From Phreatobacter aquaticus (lineage in GTDB: Bacteria; Pseudomonadota; Alphaproteobacteria; Rhizobiales; Phreatobacteraceae), in the NCBI RefSeq assembly GCF_005160265.1, contig NZ_CP039865.1:310001-374000 (forward strand): a DNA stretch of 64,000 nt, in the 5' to 3' direction. Shown in pieces: positions 8,225 to 15,978 of this stretch. The translations under genes and the position numbers were made by a program. Under the pieces are notes generated by a model. It saw nothing but the letters and a program-made list of their open reading frames with translations, was not told the DNA's origin and searched no databases. How positions within the stretch are numbered: the first letter of the stretch is position 1; every line of letters begins with the position of its first letter.

Positions 8225-8240
8225 GACTAACATGTTAGTC
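8225..8240. promoter_or_regulatory. Perfect 16-bp palindrome in a divergent promoter, candidate GntR operator
   Basis: gactaacatgttagtc is fully self-complementary. It sits in the 161-bp gap between the oppositely oriented aldolase and aldo/keto reductase genes, 54 bp upstream of the first and 91 bp upstream of the second. Its size and symmetry suit the dimeric GntR-family regulator encoded in the same locus. Confidence 0.6.
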
Positions 8241-8331
8241 GCGAATGCTCGAAACCAGGGAACCAGGAAAGCATGATGTCCGTGGCGCGGATGAGGACAG
8301 GCCCGATGACCGGCCGGAAGGCCCTGGAGTC

Positions 8332-9354
8332 ATGACACTCGCCAAGCGCCCGCTTGGCCGCACCGGCCTTGCCGTCTCCGTACTCGGCTTCGGGGGAGCG
8401 CCGCTCGGCGATCTCTATGCACGGCTGAGCGAGACGATAGCCATCCAGGCCGTCGAGAGCGCTCTGCGCGCTGGCGTGACCCTCATCGACACATCGCCGC
8501 TCTATGGCCACGGCCTGTCCGAGCACCGGATCGGCGCAGCCCTCCGCCGGGTGCCCCCGCAACCGATCCTGCTGTCCACCAAGGTCGGCCGCGTCATGGA
8601 TCCCTTCGCGCCACGCGGTGACGGATCCGGCTATCTCGGCGGCCTGCCCCACGGCGCACGCTTCGACTATTCGCGAGACGGCGCGCTTCGCTCCCTTGAG
8701 CAATCGCTGCTGCGTCTCGGCACCGACCATGTCGACATCGCGCTAATCCACGATGTCGACGCCTGGACCCATGGCGAGGCCGAGGCCGACCGGCGCTTCG
8801 GCGAGGCGATGGACGGCGCCTATCGCGCGCTCGACGATCTGCGTGGACAGGGCGTCGTCAAGGCGATCGGCGTCGGCATCAACGATGCCGACATGTGCGT
8901 GCGCTTCGCCGAGGCCGGCGACTTCGACACCATGCTGCTGGCCGGCCGCTATTCCCTGCTGGAACAGCCGGCGCTCGCCCGCTTCCTGCCGCTGGCGCTC
9001 GAGAAAGGCATCGGCGTGATGCTCGGCGGCGTGTTCAATTCCGGCATTCTCGCCACCGGTGCCGTGCCGGGCGCCAAGTACAATTATCGCGGCGCGCCGC
9101 CGGAGATCATGATGCGGGTCGCAGCCATCGATGCGGTGTGCCGGCGCCATGGCGTGCCGTTGATGCGCGCGGCGCTGCATTTCGCGCTAGGCCATCCGGC
9201 GGTCGCGAGCCTGGTCCTGGGCGCGGTCCGCCCGCTGGAGGTCGAGCAGCAGGTGGCGGCTCTGACGTCGCCGGTACCCACAGCTCTGTGGGACGACCTT
9301 CGGCACGAGGGCCTTATCGCGCCCGACGTGCCGACGCCGGGACAGGCTCCATGA
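8332..9354 (+). CDS. Aldo/keto reductase, probable L-fucose-type aldose 1-dehydrogenase
   Basis: 340 residues, AKR TIM barrel. The catalytic tetrad can be seen as Asp and Tyr in LIDTSPLYGHGLSEHRIG, Lys in ILLSTKVGRVMD and His in ALIHDVDAW. The family includes D-threo-aldose/L-fucose dehydrogenases that oxidise the C1 hydroxyl of the pyranose to the lactone with NAD(P). The start at 8332 follows a weak tggag. The next gene, a lactonase of the fuconolactone type, begins 10 bp after the stop, and a FucU mutarotase follows. That context favours L-fucose or a stereochemical relative (L-galactose, D-arabinose) as substrate. Confidence 0.88.
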   Translation: MTLAKRPLGRTGLAVSVLGFGGAPLGDLYARLSETIAIQAVESALRAGVTLIDTSPLYGHGLSEHRIGAALRRVPPQPILLSTKVGRVMDPFAPRGDGSGYLGGLPHGARFDYSRDGALRSLEQSLLRLGTDHVDIALIHDVDAWTHGEAEADRRFGEAMDGAYRALDDLRGQGVVKAIGVGINDADMCVRFAEAGDFDTMLLAGRYSLLEQPALARFLPLALEKGIGVMLGGVFNSGILATGAVPGAKYNYRGAPPEIMMRVAAIDAVCRRHGVPLMRAALHFALGHPAVASLVLGAVRPLEVEQQVAALTSPVPTALWDDLRHEGLIAPDVPTPGQAP

Positions 9355-9364
9355 GGCAAGCCCC

Positions 9365-10204
9365 ATGAGGATCGACGCCCATCAGCATGTCTGGACGCTC
9401 GCCCGCGGCGACTATGGCTGGCTGACCCCGGCGCTCGGCGCGATCCATCGCGACTTCGGGCCCGCCGACCTGAAGCCCCTTCTGGATGCCGCCCGCATCG
9501 ACCGCACGATCCTGGTCCAGGCCGCCCCGACGCTCGCCGAGACCGAATTCATGCTGGGTGTCGCGGCCGCGACACCCTTCGTCGCTGGCGTCGTCGGCTG
9601 GGTCGACATGGAGAGCGCCGACGCATCGGCCAGGATCGCGCGCCTTGCCCGCAATCCGCTGCTGGTTGGCCTCCGCCCGATGATCCACGACATCGCCGAT
9701 CCCGACTGGATGCTCAGCGCAAGCCTCGCCCCGGCCATCGCGGCGATGCAGCGCCATGACCTCGTCTTCGATGCGCTGGTCCGTCCGGTCCACCTCTCGC
9801 GGCTGCTGACCTTCGCCGACCGGCACCCGGGCCTCTCCATCGTCATCGACCACGGTGCCAAGCCCGACATTGCCGGCCGGACCCTCGATCCCTGGCGCGC
9901 CGACATGGCGGCAATGGCGGCACGGCCGAATGTGGCGTGCAAGCTCTCCGGTCTCGTCACCGAAGCCGGCATCGATTGGACGGACGACGACCTCCGACCG
10001 GTCGTCAGCCATCTCATTGCCTGTTTCGGTGCCTCCCGGCTGATCTTCGGATCCGACTGGCCGGTGGTGACCCTGGCTGCCCCTTATCAGCGCTGGATCA
10101 ACACCGCCGAGGTCCTGACCGGCCACCTCAACGCGGACGAGCGCGCCGCAATCTTCGGCGGCACGGCCGAGCGAATCTATCTCTCCAGACCTGGAAGGCT
10201 CTGA
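9365..10204 (+). CDS. Amidohydrolase-fold sugar lactonase (L-fuconolactonase type)
   Basis: 279 residues of the amidohydrolase_2 group that includes L-fuconolactone hydrolases. The metal-site motif opens the protein as IDAHQHVW. A second motif is LSIVIDHGAKPDI. LIFGSDWPVV, near residue 230, carries the conserved Asp. It would open the lactone made by the dehydrogenase just upstream to the free aldonic acid. It is followed one base later by the mutarotase gene, so the three plus-strand genes are a tight operon. The alternative is a related hydrolase acting on another carbohydrate lactone; the neighbours make a lactonase role most likely. Confidence 0.88.
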   Translation: MRIDAHQHVWTLARGDYGWLTPALGAIHRDFGPADLKPLLDAARIDRTILVQAAPTLAETEFMLGVAAATPFVAGVVGWVDMESADASARIARLARNPLLVGLRPMIHDIADPDWMLSASLAPAIAAMQRHDLVFDALVRPVHLSRLLTFADRHPGLSIVIDHGAKPDIAGRTLDPWRADMAAMAARPNVACKLSGLVTEAGIDWTDDDLRPVVSHLIACFGASRLIFGSDWPVVTLAAPYQRWINTAEVLTGHLNADERAAIFGGTAERIYLSRPGRL

Positions 10205-10205
10205 C

Positions 10206-10652
10206 ATGCTGAAAGGGATCGATCCCGTCCTGTCGCCCGACCTGCTGCACCTGCTGGCTTCCATGGGCCATGGCGACGACCTCGCCCTCGTCGATGGCAA
10301 CCACCCGGCGGAGACCATCGCGCGGGCGACCGCCAGCGGCCGGCTGGTGCGTCTGCCGGGCCTCACGATGGAGCGGGCGGCGCGGGCGATCCTGTCGGTG
10401 CTGCCGATCGACGATTTTGTCGGAGATCCGGTCCGGCGCATGGAGGTTGTCGGCGATGCCGCCGCGATCCCCGAGGTGCAGAAGCTGGTGCAGACTGAGA
10501 TCGACACTGCCGCCGGCAAGGCACAGCCGCTCATCGGAATCGAGCGCCACGCCTTCTATGCCGCCGCGCGCCAGGCCTTCGGCGTGGTGCAGGTGGGCGA
10601 TATCAGGCCCTATGGCTGCTTTCTGATCCGCAAGGGTGTGATCGCGGGGTGA
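10206..10652 (+). CDS. fucU: RbsD/FucU-family sugar mutarotase
   Basis: 148 residues, the normal size for FucU. It interconverts alpha and beta anomers of L-fucose or a similar sugar. The conserved His and Asp are in LASMGHGDDLALVDGNHP (about 18-35). The C-terminal signature GVVQVGDIRPYGCFLIRKG is typical of FucU rather than RbsD. It is the third gene of the plus-strand arm and supplies the anomer used by the pyranose dehydrogenase. Its presence is the strongest single hint that the locus handles a fucose-like sugar. Confidence 0.9.
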   Translation: MLKGIDPVLSPDLLHLLASMGHGDDLALVDGNHPAETIARATASGRLVRLPGLTMERAARAILSVLPIDDFVGDPVRRMEVVGDAAAIPEVQKLVQTEIDTAAGKAQPLIGIERHAFYAAARQAFGVVQVGDIRPYGCFLIRKGVIAG

Positions 10653-10721
10653 GGAGACGCAAGCGCTCGTCCCCGCCGATCCATCCACCCTCACATCGCC
10701 CTGTTGAAATGCGCGCCCTTT

Positions 10722-10960
10722 CACCTCTCCCCGACGGGGAGAGGTCGGACGCTGAAAGCGGCCGGGTGAGGGGGCGAGCTGTCGTCGGTGAGATCGACGA
10801 CCCCTCACCCGCCCTCGGCTGCGCCTCGGTCGACCTCTCCCCCACGGGGAGAGGTGAAGATGCGCCAGGCCACAGGCTTGGGCAGAAGGCACTGGCACCA
10901 GCCAGCTCCCCCTCACATCCCCCTTATATTGACAAACAGCTAATAGAGCGAGGTCTGCCG
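10722..10960. repeat. Tandem intergenic duplication, copy 1
   Basis: About 240 bp that recur almost unchanged 275 bp downstream (10997-11235). The unit begins with the palindrome ctctccccgacggggagag and contains gggtgagggg/cccctcaccc arms, a second ctctcccc palindrome, and a block that is identical in both copies from about 10843 to 10924. Its end (10911-10960) matches the last codons of the lactonase gene at 11188 read on the minus strand. It therefore carries a dead fragment of that gene, with an internal TAG. Confidence 0.85.
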
Positions 10961-10996
10961 CCAGGGGCGAGAGCAGCCGGTCCGGCGCGCACCCTT

Positions 10997-11235
10997 CACC
11001 TCTCCCCGACGGGGAGAGGTCGATCGCTGAAAGCGGCCGGGTGAGGGGGCGAGCTGTCATCGGTGAGATCGAAGACCCCTCACCCGATCCTCGCTTGGCT
11101 CGGATCGACCTCTCCCCCACGGGGAGAGGTGAAGATGCGCCAGGCCACAGGCTTGGGCAGAAGGCACTGGCACCAGCCAGCTCCCCCTCACATCCCCCTG
11201 ATATTGACGAACAGCGAATAGAGCGACGTCTGCCC
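10997..11235. repeat. Tandem intergenic duplication, copy 2
   Basis: Second copy of the unit at 10722-10960, at a constant 275-bp offset. Its last 48 bp are the functional 3' end of the SMP-30 gene (stop at 11188). The copies differ mostly in the centre. The region between the mutarotase stop (10652) and this gene holds no other coding sequence that I can support. Confidence 0.85.
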
Positions 11236-12090
11236 GCAGATATAGAGGCGGTTCCGCTTCGGCCCGCCGAAGCAGAGATTGCCGACGATCTCGCCGATAT
11301 GGATCGTCATCCCCAACGTCCCGTCCGGCGCATAGGCGTTCACGCCGAGTCCGGCCGAGGTCCAGACATTGCCGGCCACATCCACCCTCAAGCCGTCGAA
11401 ATAGCCGTTCTCGCAGGTCGCAAACAGCCGCCCTGCCCCCACCGAGCGCCGGTCGGCCGCCACCGGATAGACCGTGATCGTCACCGGCAGACCCGGCTGA
11501 TGCGACTGGCCGGTATCCACCACATAGAGCAGGCTCTCGTCGGGCGAGAAGGCGAGCCCGTTCGGCTTGACCCGGTCGGTGATGACGGCGTCCACCGCGC
11601 CCGTCGCCGGGTCGATCCGGTAGACGTTGGAGGCGCCAATCTCGCTTTGCGCCGCATCGCCCTCGTAATCGCCGTCAATCCCATAGGTCGGATCGGTGAA
11701 CCAGATCGCGCCGTCGCTCGCCACCACCACATCATTCGGCGAATTCAGCCGCCGGCCCTGCCAGTGGGAGGCCAACACGGTGCGAGAGCCGTCATGCTCG
11801 ATGCGCGACACGCAGCGGCCGCGATGCTCGCAGGCGACAAGCCGCCCCTCGCGGTCGACACTATGGCCGTTCTGGTTGTTGCAGGGCTGCATGAACACCG
11901 AGACCGAGCCATCGGTCTCGTCGAACCGCATCAGCCGATCGTTCGGGATGTCCGACCAGACGAGGTAGCGCCCGGCAGGAAAATAGGCAGGACCCTCGGC
12001 CCAGCGGCAGCCGGTCCACAGCTTTTCGATCCTGGCATGGCCGATCCGGATCGATGCGAAACGCGGGTCGTGGACGACGATGTCGGACAT
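11188..12090 (-). CDS. SMP-30/gluconolactonase-like protein
   Basis: 300 residues, a six-bladed beta-propeller of the SMP-30/gluconolaconase/LRE family, hydrolysing a sugar lactone or related ester with a divalent metal. Motifs: EGPAYFPAGRYLVWSDIPND near residue 25 (metal-binding Glu), LNSPNDVVVASDGAIWFTDP near 115 with the conserved Asn, and KPNGLAFSPDESLLYVVDTG near 170 with Asn and Asp ligands. The ATG at 12090 has ggagg 8 bp upstream; a longer N-terminus up to 12165 is possible but less likely. It is convergent with the fucose-type operon and divergent from the Rid gene. It could serve as a second sugar lactonase, but it has its own promoter. Confidence 0.87.
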   Translation of the reverse strand: MSDIVVHDPRFASIRIGHARIEKLWTGCRWAEGPAYFPAGRYLVWSDIPNDRLMRFDETDGSVSVFMQPCNNQNGHSVDREGRLVACEHRGRCVSRIEHDGSRTVLASHWQGRRLNSPNDVVVASDGAIWFTDPTYGIDGDYEGDAAQSEIGASNVYRIDPATGAVDAVITDRVKPNGLAFSPDESLLYVVDTGQSHQPGLPVTITVYPVAADRRSVGAGRLFATCENGYFDGLRVDVAGNVWTSAGLGVNAYAPDGTLGMTIHIGEIVGNLCFGGPKRNRLYICGQTSLYSLFVNIRGM

Positions 12091-12218
12091 GGGGCTGGCC
12101 TCCATAGATCCCACCACCTTGTGATCCGGCGGCTTGCTGATTGGGGCCACAGCCTTGCATGCCATCCCGCCCCGGTCGAGATTGGCGGGTCAGCAGACCC
12201 GAGCCAGAAAGCCTGTCC

Positions 12219-12614
12219 ATGCGCCGCGAGATCATCGAAGTCCCCGTCATTTCCGAGGCGATCCGCCGGCTCGGCGCGCCGACCTCAGCCCTCGTGCGCG
12301 CCGGCGACATGCTCTACACCTGCGGCATGCCGCCGGTGGACCTCGTGACCGGCGACATCATCCAAGGAGACATCGAGAAGCAAACCGAGGCTGCCATCGA
12401 CGCGCTGGACGCGACGCTGCGCTTTGCCGGTTCCTCGCTCGAGCAGGTGGTCAAGACGATCGTCTTCGTCACCGATCCCGCCCTGCTCGCCGGAATGAAC
12501 GCCGTTTATCGCCGGCGCTTCGCGGCCGGCTTTCCCGCCCGGACCAGCGCGGTCATCAACCCCTGGCCCGCCCCGTTCGACATCGAGATCGAATGCGTCG
12601 CGGTGATCGGCTGA
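12219..12614 (+). CDS. Rid-family (YjgF/YER057c/UK114) protein
   Basis: 131 residues, the usual length. The fold signature is spread over VRAGDMLYTCGMPPVDLVTG (about 28-47), a central QTEAAIDALDATL helix, and the C-terminal FPARTSAVINPWPAPFDIEI. Canonical RidA has Arg105 for imine hydrolysis. Here the Arg in PARTSAV is in the expected area, but the terminal strand IECVAVIG is shorter in charge pattern, so the protein may belong to a Rid subgroup of unknown substrate. Rid proteins hydrolyse reactive enamines/imines or related compounds. It is 166 bp upstream of an amidohydrolase on the same strand and could act in the same pathway. Confidence 0.86.
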   Translation: MRREIIEVPVISEAIRRLGAPTSALVRAGDMLYTCGMPPVDLVTGDIIQGDIEKQTEAAIDALDATLRFAGSSLEQVVKTIVFVTDPALLAGMNAVYRRRFAAGFPARTSAVINPWPAPFDIEIECVAVIG

Positions 12615-12780
12615 GGCCTGCGCCGGAAAGAGAACGCCTCTTCTTCGGCGGCACTCGCCTGTGGAACTTTTCCGCGCTAGGGTCCCGCGATCTTGGCACA
12701 AAGCCGCTCACCGCGGCGCCGGATGACAGGCCATCAGACAAGGCCTGGTGCCGGCAAACGATGACATGAGGAGCCTCTCC

Positions 12781-14019
12781 ATGAGCCTGACCCATTTCCG
12801 CAATTTCCGGCTTCTCGACCCCGCCATTTCCGACGAGCTGGTCGACGGCTACGAGCTGCTGGTCGAGGGCGACCGGATCAAGGAGCTCTCCGACAAGCCG
12901 ATCAAGGCGCGCGAGGCGCGCACCATCAATTGCGGCAAGCGCACGCTGATGCCGGGCCTGATCGACTGCCACGTCCATGTCATCGCCACTCAGGTCAATA
13001 TCGGCCAGAACGCCCTGACCCCCGACGCGCTGATTGCCTATCGCTCGGCCCGCATCATGAAGGGCATGCTCGACCGCGGCTTCACCACCGTGCGCGATCT
13101 CGGCGGCGCCACCTACCCGCTGGTCCAGGCCCAGCAGGAAGGCCTGATCGAGGCGCCCCGTCTGATCATCCCCGGCAAGGCCCTGTCGCAGACCGGCGGC
13201 CATGGCGACTCGCGCTCGCGCTATGACAACCGCGATCCCGCCACCTGGACCCAGACGCTCGGCTCGCTCGGCCGCATCGCCGATGGCGTCGATGCCGTGC
13301 GCATCGCCTGCCGCGAAGAGATCAAGCGCGGCGCCCACTTCATCAAGATCATGGCCAATGGCGGCGTCGCCTCGCCGAATGATCCGATCCACTTCCTCGG
13401 CTATTCCCGCGAGGAGATCCTGGCCTCCGTCGAGGAAGCCCAGAATGCCGGCACCTATGTCGCCGCCCATCTCTATACCGACGAGGCGATCCGCCGCGCG
13501 GTCGAATGCGGCGTCCACTCGCTCGAGCACTGCAACCTGATCACATCGAAGACCGCCAAGTTCGCCGCCGAGAACAAGGCGATCGCCTGCCCGACGCTGG
13601 TGACCTACGAATATCTCGGCGTCGAGGGCCCTGCCCTCGGCCTCGATCCGATCTCGGTCTCCAAGGTCGATACCGTCCGTCTTGCCGGCATGAAGTCGCT
13701 GGAGATCATGCACAAGGCCAAGCTGACCATGGCCTTCGGCTCGGATCTGCTCGGCGAGATGCACCGCCACCAGTCGGAAGAGTTCGTCATCCGCGGCCGT
13801 GTCCTGCCGGCCATCGAGGTCATCCGCTCAACCTCGATGCACGCTGCCAAATTGCTGCGCAAGGAAGGCGAGCTCGGCACGGTCCGCGCCGGCGCCTATG
13901 CCGATATCGTGCTGGTTGACGGCAATCCGCTGAAGGATCTGGCCCTCCTCACCCAGCAGGGCGCCAATCTGGCCCTGATCATGCAAGGCGGCCGCGTCCA
14001 CAAGGACGCGCTCAACTGA
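12781..14019 (+). CDS. Metal-dependent amidohydrolase (imidazolonepropionase/Xaa-Pro dipeptidase-like group)
   Basis: 412 residues, cytoplasmic, no signal peptide. The binuclear site is visible: HxH in GLIDCHVHVIA (about 60), the bridging Lys in GAHFIKIMANGG, His in YVAAHLYTDEA and CGVHSLEHCN, and Asp in MAFGSDLLGEMHRH. The group includes Xaa-Pro/Xaa-Arg dipeptidases and imidazolonepropionase-like enzymes. The ATG at 12781 has gaggag 7 bp upstream. A PotABCD-type transporter follows 40 bp downstream on the same strand, so the enzyme probably hydrolyses the imported compound, which may be an amide or peptide derivative of a polyamine or amino acid. The exact substrate is unknown. Confidence 0.87.
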   Translation: MSLTHFRNFRLLDPAISDELVDGYELLVEGDRIKELSDKPIKAREARTINCGKRTLMPGLIDCHVHVIATQVNIGQNALTPDALIAYRSARIMKGMLDRGFTTVRDLGGATYPLVQAQQEGLIEAPRLIIPGKALSQTGGHGDSRSRYDNRDPATWTQTLGSLGRIADGVDAVRIACREEIKRGAHFIKIMANGGVASPNDPIHFLGYSREEILASVEEAQNAGTYVAAHLYTDEAIRRAVECGVHSLEHCNLITSKTAKFAAENKAIACPTLVTYEYLGVEGPALGLDPISVSKVDTVRLAGMKSLEIMHKAKLTMAFGSDLLGEMHRHQSEEFVIRGRVLPAIEVIRSTSMHAAKLLRKEGELGTVRAGAYADIVLVDGNPLKDLALLTQQGANLALIMQGGRVHKDALN

Positions 14020-14059
14020 GGGCGCCAAGAGGCAGACGACACAAGGGATCAGGGGCGTC

Positions 14060-14875
14060 ATGAGTTTGGACAGCCGGACGATGGGACGCGTGGCGCTGAA
14101 CGGCGTCGCGTCGCTGACGCTCGGCTTCATCCTGCTGCCCTTGATCTTCGTCACCTGGCTTGCCTTCTTCGCCCAGGAAATCCCGTCCTTCCCGCCGGAA
14201 GGCTATTCACTGAAATGGTTCGGCGAGATTGCCGGCAACCGCAACTTCACCACCGGCTTCTTCACCAGCCTGCAGGTGGGCGTGGCTGCAACCCTCCTTG
14301 GCCTCGCGCTCGGCGTGCCCGCCAGCCTCATGCTGGCGCGCCGCTCGTTCAAGGGGTCGGGCGCGCTCAACCAATTGCTGCTGCTGCCGCTGGTGGTGCC
14401 CGGCGTCGTCATGGGCACCTCGATCTATGTCTTCCAGATCGAGGCCGAGATCGCCACCGAGCTTCCGATCCTCGGCTCCATCGGCGGCCTCGTCGCCGGC
14501 CATACGCTGGTCGTCATCCCCTGGGTCATCCGCCTCGTCACAGCGAGCCTTGACGGCCTTGACCGCTCGGCAGAGGAGGCAGCCCAGAGCCTCGGCGCCG
14601 ACCAGCTCACCACCTTCTTCCGCGTGACCCTGCCGTCGATCCGCCCCGGCGTGGTGGCCGCCGCCCTGTTCGGCTTCGTCATGTCCTTCGGCAATCTGGA
14701 AATGAGCCTGTTCCTGGTCGGACCTGGCCGCATCACCCTGCCGATTGCCATCCTCCAATATCTCGAATGGAAGATCGATCCGACGGTTGCCGCCGTCTCG
14801 GTCCTCCAGATCCTGCTCATCGGTACGGCCATGCTGATCACCGATCGCTACGTCAAACTGTCCCGGGTTGTCTGA
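14060..14875 (+). CDS. ABC transporter permease, PotC type
   Basis: 271 residues with six predicted membrane helices. The cytoplasmic coupling loop EEAAQSLGADQLTTFFRVTL followed by PSIRPGV is the EAA motif of binding-protein-dependent permeases. The N-terminal pattern of a single helix followed by an FPPEGYSLKWFGEI loop matches PotC-like subunits of spermidine/putrescine-type importers. It overlaps nothing, but the ATPase starts 3 bp after its stop. It is the first gene of the transporter, behind the amidohydrolase. Confidence 0.9.
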   Translation: MSLDSRTMGRVALNGVASLTLGFILLPLIFVTWLAFFAQEIPSFPPEGYSLKWFGEIAGNRNFTTGFFTSLQVGVAATLLGLALGVPASLMLARRSFKGSGALNQLLLLPLVVPGVVMGTSIYVFQIEAEIATELPILGSIGGLVAGHTLVVIPWVIRLVTASLDGLDRSAEEAAQSLGADQLTTFFRVTLPSIRPGVVAAALFGFVMSFGNLEMSLFLVGPGRITLPIAILQYLEWKIDPTVAAVSVLQILLIGTAMLITDRYVKLSRVV

Positions 14876-14878
14876 TTC

Positions 14879-15940
14879 ATGGCCTCCATCAATCTCGATC
14901 GGCTGACCAAGCGCTACGGCGACAATGCCGTGGTGAAGTCCGTCTCGCTCGACATTGCCGACGGGGAGTTCCTCGTCCTGCTCGGGCCCTCCGGCTGCGG
15001 CAAGACCACGACGCTGCGCATGATCGCCGGCTTCATCCCGCCGAGCGACGGCGCCATCCGCATCGGCGAGCGCGAGGTGACGCAATTGCCGCCGTGGAAG
15101 CGCAATTGCGGGCTGGTGTTCCAGAACTACGCGCTCTTTCCCCATCTCACCGTCGCCGAGAACGTCGCCTTCGGCCTGGAAATGCGCAAGGTCGACAAGG
15201 CCGAGATGGGCCCGCGCGTCGCCGAGGCGCTGCGCCTCGTCCGTCTCGACGGCTATGGCGAACGCTATCCGCGCCAGCTCTCCGGCGGCCAGCAGCAGCG
15301 CGTGGCACTCGCCCGTGCTCTCGTCATCCGCCCCGACGTGCTGCTGCTCGACGAGCCCCTGTCCAATCTCGACGCCAAGCTGCGCCTTGAGGTGCGCCTC
15401 GAAATCCGCGCCCTGCAGCAGCAACTCGGCCTCACCACAGTCATGGTCACCCATGACCAGGAGGAGGCCCTCACCATGGCCGACCGCCTGGTTGTGATGT
15501 CGGATGGCGAGGTGCGCCAGGTCGGCAGCCAGGCCGATCTCTACGAACGGCCGCATGACCGCTTCGTCGCTGATTTCGTCGGACGCTCCACCATGATCGA
15601 GGGCGAGGTCACCGGCCCCGGCCAGTTCCGCTCGGAAGGCGGCATCGCGCTTCATTGCCAGGACGGCCTGCCGCCGGGGCCGGCCACGCTGGCGCTCCGG
15701 CCCGAGCGGCTGAGTCTTGGAGCCGACTCAACATCCCACGAAAACCACGTGACAGGCACCGTGACCTTCGTGTCCTATCTCGGCGCCATGCTCGACGTGC
15801 ATGTCCGCCTGAACGACCGCGACCATGTCGTGGTGCAGATCGCCAACCGCCGGGACGCCACCGTGCCGGCTGTCGGCGACCAGGTTTCGGTCGGCTGGCC
15901 GGGTGAGGCCGGCCAGACCTTCAGTCGCATGGCCGTCTGA
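14879..15940 (+). CDS. ABC transporter ATP-binding protein, PotA type
   Basis: 353 residues. Walker A is GPSGCGKT (36-43), the Q-loop is FQNYALFPHLTV, the signature is LSGGQQQR, Walker B is LLLDEPLSNLDAK and the switch His is in VTHDQEEA. A C-terminal TOBE domain (about 270-350) completes the PotA/MalK-like layout. It powers uptake through the PotC- and PotB-like permeases encoded on either side. The start codon follows the permease stop by 3 bp, indicating coupled translation. Confidence 0.92.
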   Translation: MASINLDRLTKRYGDNAVVKSVSLDIADGEFLVLLGPSGCGKTTTLRMIAGFIPPSDGAIRIGEREVTQLPPWKRNCGLVFQNYALFPHLTVAENVAFGLEMRKVDKAEMGPRVAEALRLVRLDGYGERYPRQLSGGQQQRVALARALVIRPDVLLLDEPLSNLDAKLRLEVRLEIRALQQQLGLTTVMVTHDQEEALTMADRLVVMSDGEVRQVGSQADLYERPHDRFVADFVGRSTMIEGEVTGPGQFRSEGGIALHCQDGLPPGPATLALRPERLSLGADSTSHENHVTGTVTFVSYLGAMLDVHVRLNDRDHVVVQIANRRDATVPAVGDQVSVGWPGEAGQTFSRMAV

Positions 15941-15978
15941 TCGGCCCTGATAATCTCGAAAACGAGGGGAGACTTCAC

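Noticed and set aside
10653-11187. CRISPR array
   Set aside because: The repeats are two long copies of one unit containing palindromes, not many short direct repeats with unique spacers, and no cas genes are present.
14207-15655. 482-codon open frame antisense to the PotC/PotA-like genes
   Set aside because: It lies wholly over two clearly real genes, has no ribosome site and no recognisable domain.
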